This document shows positions 57,988 to 64,000 of a stretch of DNA of 64,000 nucleotides, one piece after another. The notes under the pieces were generated by a model. That model saw nothing but the letters and a program-made list of their open reading frames with translations. It was not told the origin of the DNA and did not search any database. Source of the DNA: Adiantum capillus-veneris (taxonomy: Eukaryota > Streptophyta > Polypodiopsida > Polypodiales > Pteridaceae). Every line of letters starts with the position of its first letter. The first letter of the stretch is position 1. The translations under genes and the position numbers were made by a program. Location: positions 89,585,221 through 89,649,220 of the forward strand of contig CM043956.1 of the NCBI GenBank assembly GCA_014529385.2, in the 5' to 3' direction.

Positions 57988-58384
57988 TGCACTCGGAGCA
58001 TAGTGCTCGTCGTCCCTGCTTGTGAGAACATACCTAGAGCATACGTACCTAGAGTGGACGCAAAGAAAATTAAATACAATGACGCAATGACGCATATAGA
58101 CAGGAATGGACAAAAATCCATGTGAATACAATATATATTAAAAAGTGAAGCAAAATTGTTCAAATACAATATTTATTGCTTTAAGAGGTCTCTCTCTCAT
58201 CCTCGCATAGATCAGCATAGCTTCCTATATCTATATAATGCTCTCTGTTTAGACAGATGGCCACCAAAAAATAAACTGCAAATCAGGTGTAGCAATGATA
58301 TGAAATTCCACACACAAATTTGTTACACAATTCCCACTATGATATATTCCACTTCAAAAATACCTGACATATTTTATGCCACTC
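57988..58384 (-). other. CACTA inter-gene region
   Basis: No confident exon. The minus-strand frame leading into the hairpin (SRDDEHYAPSAMEIEAAI) may be a transposase exon end. The C-terminal part of tnp2 expected here is not recognisable. Confidence 0.4.
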
Positions 58385-60420
58385 GATCATGTGACTTCAA
58401 ACCGGTAAGCTTTCCTTCTTTAGTAAAACACGTTCGGAGCGAGTGCATTACGCCAGTGGGGGTCCGCACAGATCAAATGGTCTCTTTTACCTTGCGTTCT
58501 TGAGCTCCTGTGAAAATTCATGGCTCTTTAGGGAGTTTTATCAATCCATCGGATGCTGTTTGTGTCCAATATTTCTCCATACGATCCACATTTCTAATGT
58601 CAACCCTGGCTTCCAAAGTATCTTTCTTGCCGGTCAGATGGTCCCATAGCAGATTACCCACATTCTTGAATATGTGCATTGGATCGAGCAAGTGATTGAT
58701 CATGAGTCGAGGCCAATATGGTAACTCGTACCATAGAGAGAGTCTCTTCATCCCTGGGAGAAAACCGTCATCACACATCTCCTTTCGCTCTAACCATGCT
58801 TGTGCAGACATCCTCAATGGCTCTCTTCCCAAAAAGCCATCGCGTAACACATGATTCTCTGGAAGATACGCTTGATGACCTTCGTAGATTTGCTTCTTCA
58901 ATGAGGGCGCCCGACGTCCATTTAGTCTAGGTCAACATGTGATACATGCTCTGTATCCGCTTGTTTAAAGCCCTGCATGTATACACATGACAATAGATAA
59001 GCTTGAGAAAAACCAAGATTTACAGTGTTTGAGTATGAGTGTAAATCACCTGAGCATTCTGTTAGTCCAAGATAGTCATGCATGGTCCACATTAGAATGC
59101 CTCTGATCAAAGCATTTCATCGACCTGTGTGTCAGATCATATCCACCACTTCTATGCCAATCCACAATTGTTGTAGCTCTTCCAATAGTGGACGAAGATA
59201 CACATCCATATTCTTCACTTTATACCGCCCCGGCACAATCAAGCTTAGCCATAGGTGCCCCTTCTTGGTAGTCAACCACGGGGGAATTTTGTAGTTGACG
59301 ATGACAACGGGCCATACATTGTAAGATGTTGATCTTTGACCAAATGGATTTGCACCATCCATGGCCAAGCCTAGGTGAAAATTTCAAGCTTCCCTGGCAA
59401 AATCCGACCATGTTTTGTCTTTATGTTTACAGGCTGTGCAATCTGTGGGAATCCGTAGCACACCATCCGAAGATTTATTCTCCTCATGCCATGATGCTAG
59501 GGCGGCCATGGACTTATATTCGAAGAAATGCTTGATGCGAGGCAGCAGAGAAAAATGTCGCAAAACCTTTTGTGGAATTTTTGTTCCATGGAGATCTACT
59601 CGATATCTCTCGGAATCACATTTCGGACACTTCTCCATGTCTATGTATTCCCCTCTGAAAAGAATGCAGTCGTTAGGACAAGCGTAAATTGAATTGTAAT
59701 CCATACCCAAGTTTTGCAAGATCTTTCTTGCTTGCTCTCTGGAATCTGGCATCACATTATTAACTGGCAGTTATGTGCTCTTTGAGCAATCTACACAATG
59801 AAAGAAATGCAATACAATTGTGTAAGTATTCTACCAGATCATATACATCTAGAGTTTTTTATTGAAGTAAACACATTGTAATAGATCACCTGAAAGAGTT
59901 GTGACTCTAGTGTCACTCCATCCAAACTTTGCTTGCATGTTGAGAAGAAACAAGAGCGCCTTCAATCTAGACACACGTGCTCCATCATACAATGGCGTAT
60001 CGGCTTCACTTTTCATATCATCATAGATAAGCCTTTCTAAATCTATGATCGTCTTGATCATTTCATCGATCTTGGGCTCAAACATTGCCTCGTTGGAATG
60101 TGGTTTGCATGATCATACCCTGATCTGTCAGAGGCTACATCTTGTGGCCTCACGTATGCTGCTTGACCAAAGCGCCTGCGAACACGTCTATTGGGTTGCA
60201 AGATTGCTGCCTGTTGGCCAGTGTCAGAGTCCGACGAGTTATAATTGGCAATAACTCAATCTATAATAGATAGATAGAACTCACCAAAGTTACGAACATG
60301 CTGCAAAGAAACGCGTCTTGTCCGTCCAACAGCATGCTTGCATTGATTACAAGGACATAAGATCCTTGTTGAGAGATAGGTGTTTTGGTTGAACGGCCCC
60401 ACATCCTCGTCACTACTCAT
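58385..60420 (-). pseudogene. tnp2-type CACTA transposase
   Basis: Exon 1 (60285-60420) starts at ATG 60420 and carries the transposase-associated domain: CPCNQCKH followed by VSLQHVRNFG. Later exons: FEPKIDEMIKTIIDLERLIY; SREQARKILQNLGMDYNSIY, CPNDCILFRGEY, CPKCDSERY; GLAMDGANPFG; LIVPGRYKVKNMDVYLRPLL; WTMHDYLGLTECSG; IYEGHQAYLPENHVLRDGF; MINHLLDPMHIFKNVGNLLW. The last block is KEGKLTGLKSHD. These are tnp2 family blocks in order. Donor/acceptor pairs are visible at about 60285, 59890/59790 and 59050/58972. TGA codons (after FAREA, KLPKEP, VKETI) and frameshifts near 59120 and 58905 inactivate it; the C-terminal catalytic part is missing. Confidence 0.85.
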
Positions 60421-60483
60421 AATGAGGGTAAAAACCTTATAACCTTGACATAAATTTAATCTTCTATTGGCATCCTCTGTCTT

Positions 60484-60542
<59 letters not shown>

Positions 60543-61516
60543 TTCAACCTGTAAACTACCTCACATTCTCTAGTCATGTCCAATCCCCGCACACCTTGGT
60601 CTAGAGGTGCACGGAGATCAGAACCACCGGTTTATAATCTCGTCTTTATTGGTCAATGCCTATATTTGTGGGTACAAGAAATCTACACACCCACGTCTAC
60701 ATGATAGTGCATGTAGTGGACAAAACCCCTTTGCCTCTTCTCTAGCTGTAGCATTTCACAACATCTTAACATCTCTTCACAGTAGATCTTTGTTCGAGGG
60801 ATTACTTAGCACATTACATGTTGGCCTCCAATCTGAGTATCATGCCATTGAAGGCTTTCCAACTTAAGGTCGCATCCGTAGAGAGGAAGAGAGGGATCAC
60901 CGTTCATCTAACTCTAATTTTTTTATCGTAATCCCGAAGGTAGACTCTAATATAAAAATTAATCCAAAATTTAATCTTAAATCTAACCTAATTGAACATG
61001 TGGTGATTCGCGGCTAATTGATTATGGTTAGTGTGTGAGTTAATAGGTGTCAGATTCTGATGGGAATATACATATTGTTGTGTAACTAGTGTTTGCTCTT
61101 TGGGCAAAGCACGCCTTCATTGACATGCACTAAAATCTAACCTAAATCTAATATTATAATCTTAAATCGAACATAAATCTAGATCTAATCTAATCTTGAA
61201 TCTAACCTAAACCTAAATGTAATCTGGTTTAAACCTATATTTAATCTAGTTAATTTTAAATCTTATCTTAATTTTAAATTTAAATCTAAATTAATATTAA
61301 ACTCAACATAAACCTAAATCTAATCCAATCTTAAATCCTAAACCTAAATGTAATCTAGCTTAAATCTAACATAGCTAGCTAATCTTTAATACTTTCCTAA
61401 TTTTAAATATAACCTAATATTAATTTAACATAAATCTAAATCTAACCTAATCTAAAACTCAACATAAACATAAATCTAAATGTAGTCTAACCTAATTTAA
61501 GTTAAATCTTAACCTA
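60421..61516 (-). other. CACTA 5' region
   Basis: (TC)n at 60487-60539, then AT-rich DNA with degenerate aatctaacctaaa repeats (about 61130-61510). It lies upstream of the transposase ATG and probably includes the promoter; no TATA box is singled out. Confidence 0.45.
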
Positions 61517-61628
61517 ATCTCTCTCTCTCTCTCTCTCTTTGTTTTCTCCCCTTACCTCTCTCTTTCGTCTTCTCCTCCTCTCTCTCTCTCTTTGGTCTTT
61601 TATTCTCTCTCTCTCTTTCTCTTTGTTT

Positions 61629-61675
<47 letters not shown>

Positions 61676-61676
61676 A

Positions 61677-61739
<63 letters not shown>

Positions 61740-61811
61740 AATGTGTGTGTGTATGCATTATTTGTTTATGCATGTGTGTGTGTGTGTGTGTTTTTGTTTA
61801 TGCATGTGCTT

Positions 61812-61878
<67 letters not shown>

Positions 61879-61885
61879 GACACAA

Positions 61886-61939
<54 letters not shown>

Positions 61940-62014
61940 GGGAAGGGAACATGAGAGAGAGGAGAAGGAAGGAGCATACTTGGCTCTCCTTCCTCTCCTC
62001 GTATGTGTGTGTGT

Positions 62015-62045
<31 letters not shown>

Positions 62046-62048
62046 GGG

Positions 62049-62101
<53 letters not shown>
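61517..62101. repeat. Dense microsatellite block
   Basis: Alternating (TC)n, (GT)n, (GA)n and a G-run (about 62029-62051). Only low-complexity frames. Confidence 0.95.
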
Positions 62102-62102
<1 letters not shown>

Positions 62103-62169
62103 AAGAGCGCGCGTTACCTCTTTGCTTGAGCGCCGAAAACTCAAACGCTCTCGATTTATTTTTTACCCC

Positions 62170-62317
62170 TGCCGGTGTCGCTATAAGCGTCGCTATGGGC
62201 GTCACTATGTAAGAAGTAAAATAGCGACGCTCATAGCGACACCCAAGCGACGCTGTAGATTTTCACTTTTGAGCGTCGCACTACGAGCGTCGCTAATGTG
62301 AAGTACCTCTTGTAGTG
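62170..62317. repeat. CACTA subterminal repeats and TIR, right
   Basis: gtcgctataagcgtcgctat-type motifs, ending with ACCTCTTGTAGTG at 62305-62317. Confidence 0.9.
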
Positions 62318-62320
62318 CTA

Positions 62321-62503
62321 TCACTCCCACTGGACCATTTTGGGGCCATTTTGACTAAAAGCACTGCATTACACATACACTTCCACTAACATTTGCCTAC
62401 CCAGGTCCTCCACATTGGCCTTGGCCCCTTGTCCTCTACACTCGCTAGCATCCATAGCTTGGCATAGAGTACTTCCCTGCATAGACCGACTGTGGTTGCA
62501 CCA
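62321..62503 (-). repeat. G1 5' LTR, outer part, truncated
   Basis: Matches about 37910-38100 (ccactggaccattttggg to ggttgcacca). It stops before the U3 start, so about 170 bp of U3 are missing at the junction with X. Confidence 0.7.
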
Positions 62504-62992
62504 ACGTGTTAGTTCTGCCATACAATCATACCTACTACCAGCACTCACCATGTGCGATCTGTGGGCCGCAACAATCATCAAACCAAATATTTTTTCAACA
62601 AAAATCCTTGCATCCAATGTGGAAATACCAATCATCCTTCGGATAAGTGTTTTCAGAAGAGCAAACGACAAATAAACATGGTTGATGGTGATGATGATGG
62701 TGAATCACCAATGCTTCTTGTAGAAAGTGATGTCCTGTAGTATTTCAATTTGTTTTTATGTTGCCCTTTTTTATTTTAGTCATTTGTTAATAATTGTACG
62801 GTTATAGACATTGGCATACATCAGTGGGTAAGACCACCCTTTTATGTTTGGTTCTAAGTTCTTGTAGTCGGAAAGTGCACACACACCTATGTTTTTGTCA
62901 AGGGGGGGCTTCTACTCATAGTTTCAGGTGATTGAACTCTCCCATGGTCTACACCAAGTCCATTATCAGTGGTTTCAGCTTAAGGAGAGGGT
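62504..62992 (+). pseudogene. X interior with gag zinc knuckle
   Basis: Open frame 62552-62740 with CIQCGNTNHPSDKC (CX2CX4HX4C) and an acidic end DGDDDGESPMLLVESDVL. It is the C-terminus of a retrotransposon gag. The 5' part is lost at the junction with G1. From 62741 to the LTR there is no pol; X was either non-autonomous or deleted. Purine tract taaggagaggg before the LTR. Confidence 0.65.
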
Positions 62993-63159
62993 TGTTGGGT
63001 TTGCAAGCCCTATTCTTGGTCTCATCTGGTAGTCTACACTCATGGGAATGAGCTCTCTTGTAGCATGCAGTTGCACTCTAGTTTGCATGGCAAGTGTTCA
63101 ATCTACATATGTAATAGATTTTAAAGTAATCAATATAGTGTGTCTTCATATTGTATTGA

Positions 63160-63236
<77 letters not shown>

Positions 63237-63291
63237 ACGTCCTCTTTTCCATGGCCTTTCGGCTCCATCCTCCGTAGCGGCTTCTGTTACA
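62993..63291 (+). repeat. X 3' LTR
   Basis: 299 bp, ending ttaca; includes (TC)n at about 63162-63232. Followed by TSD CCATT at 63292-63296. Confidence 0.85.
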
Positions 63292-63296
63292 CCATT

Positions 63297-64000
63297 TTTG
63301 TAGTGCTTTTTAATGATGAATGTCCCCTCCCATATGGGTGAAAATTTCTTATCCTTCCTAGTGTTCAACCTGTTCTTGTATCTTAAAACCAACATACCTT
63401 TCTTGAGACCTTTTACCTTCAAACCCTTCTTGAAGTTAAGTCATCATTGCTCTGCCTATGCTACATTGTAGTTGATAGAATCCTCTTAGTTGATGCCTCT
63501 ACAAATCAATAATGTGGTTGCCAAGATGAGCATCAAAGCATTCCAATTGCCTAGATAGCACCCTGAGACTAGCCAAATCCTTACCATGCACCAAGTGATA
63601 TGGTGTGTACCGAAGAGACATGCAAAATGAGATATGATAAGCCCAAAGTGTAGTCATAAGGTGCATGTCCCAGTCACTTGTGTGATTGTTTACCTGTTTA
63701 GTGATGATGTTGCATATCATACCATTTACCTTTTCCACTAGCCTGTTGCATTATGGAGAGTAGGGAGTTAAGTGTTGATGTGGGATTCCTAGCTTTACCA
63801 TTAGTTGTCCTACTATGTCTCCTCTAAAACATGGCCCCCTATCAGATATTATCTCAAGAGGAGTGCCAAAATGGCAACAAATATTTCAAGTACAAATTTT
63901 ATGACTTCCTTAGTTGTAAATCGGGTGGTAGATTTGCCTCGGCCCACTTAGTCATGTAGTCCACATACATTATGATGTACAATTTATCTGATTGGGTTCT
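63297..64000 (-). pseudogene. G0 gypsy integrase (proximal part, runs off the right edge)
   Basis: Minus strand: VDYMTKWAEA (first catalytic D), a frameshift, RFTTKEVIKFVLEIFV, a second frameshift, then CHFGTPLEIISDRGPCF (second D), IPHQHLTPYSP, TAA for Gln, CNRLVEKVNGM (catalytic E). Then LRYTPYHLVHGKDLASLRVL and a stop; after more decay the integrase C-terminus KGMLVLRYKNRLNTRKDKKF, SPIWEGTFIIKKHYKNG. It continues across element X at 27447. At least two frameshifts and several nonsense codons: inactive. Confidence 0.85.

Larger units (their letters stand above)
55607..62317 (-). mobile_element. CACTA (En/Spm) DNA transposon, 6.7 kb
   Basis: Perfect 13-bp terminal inverted repeats CACTACAAGAGGT, 3-bp TSD CTA (55604-55606, 62318-62320), subterminal arrays of TAGCGACG/CGTCGCTA motifs at about 55640-55850 and 62170-62306. 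On the minus strand it carries a tnp2-type transposase pseudogene and a TNP1-type gene, in the usual order. Inserted in the G1 5' LTR. Contains a large hairpin (57777-57987). Confidence 0.95.
36546..62503 (-). mobile_element. Ty3/gypsy element G1, about 8.4 kb plus three nested inserts
   Basis: Long LTRs (36546-38269 left; 54300 to about 62503 right, interrupted by CACTA and truncated in U3). Primer-binding site 54277-54294, purine tract 38270-38282. Minus-strand order is gag, protease, RT, RNase H, a second RNase H, integrase. The second RNase H after the first points to the Tat/Athila/Ogre group. Nested inside: L2 (RT), copia-1 (gag), CACTA (5' LTR). Left flank is cacgt; the right outer end is deleted, so no TSD can be confirmed. 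Confidence 0.8.
27453..63291 (+). mobile_element. LTR retrotransposon X, split by nested insertions
   Basis: LTRs start TGTTGGGTTTTCAAGCCC (27453) and TGTTGGGTTTGCAAGCCC (62993), and the element is flanked by CCATT on both sides. The 5' LTR is interrupted by copia-2 and the interior by gypsy G1. What remains of the interior is about 36454-36545 and 62504-62992, including a gag zinc knuckle; no pol is left. The purine tract taaggagaggg precedes the 3' LTR. It sits inside the integrase of gypsy G0. Confidence 0.8.

Overview
The window is a stretch of large, repeat-rich plant nuclear DNA. The evidence is Ty1/copia and Ty3/gypsy LTR retrotransposons primed mostly by initiator-Met tRNA (TGGTATCAGAGC), a CACTA (En/Spm) transposon with plant tnp2-type and TNP1-type genes, Helitron ends, and unusually abundant (GA)n/(TC)n microsatellites. 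The sequence does not name the species. I see no intact single-copy host gene, rRNA or CRISPR; nearly everything is a mobile element or the remains of one.

Layout. 1-2.7 kb: start of a gypsy-like element on the minus strand (gag running off the left edge, a 72-codon leader ORF, a primer-binding site, LTR-like sequence). 2.7-7.0 kb: unassigned DNA with one possible ORF, a TATA-type promoter and a 110-bp tandem duplication. 7.02-12.57 kb: a giant inverted repeat (arms about 2.6 kb) whose outer ends are Helitron 3' termini. 13.1-19.6 kb: a 0.75-kb repeat on both sides of a non-autonomous LTR element (L1, 13846-18351) carrying promoter and exon-like cargo, then a complete 404-bp Helitron. 19.6-27.3 kb: mostly non-coding retroelement DNA with a second copy of the 72-codon ORF.

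27.3-64 kb is a nested stack of insertions that can be peeled with exact target-site duplications. A gypsy element on the minus strand (G0) is split in its integrase C-terminus by a plus-strand LTR element X (27453-63291, TSD CCATT). X carries copia-2 (27657-36388) in its 5' LTR, and copia-2 carries a small gag-only element (27782-31289, TSD ATGGG) in its own 3' LTR. X also carries gypsy G1 (36546 to about 62503). G1 in turn was hit by a second copy of the L1 family (L2, 40524-45836, TSD TGCAC) in its polymerase, by copia-1 (48242-53761, TSD CACCA) in its gag, and by a CACTA transposon (55607-62317, TSD CTA) in its 5' LTR. Removing the inserts with one TSD copy restores the reading frame at three host breakpoints.

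All the larger transposon genes that can be followed through (copia-1, copia-2, G0, G1, CACTA) are broken by stops or frameshifts. The autonomous elements would have supplied gag, protease, reverse transcriptase, RNase H and integrase; L1, L2, the gag-only element and the 404-bp Helitron lack these and would have been moved in trans. The least explained signals are the conserved 72-codon ORF, the Helitron-ended giant palindrome, and a 97/100-bp hairpin inside the CACTA element.
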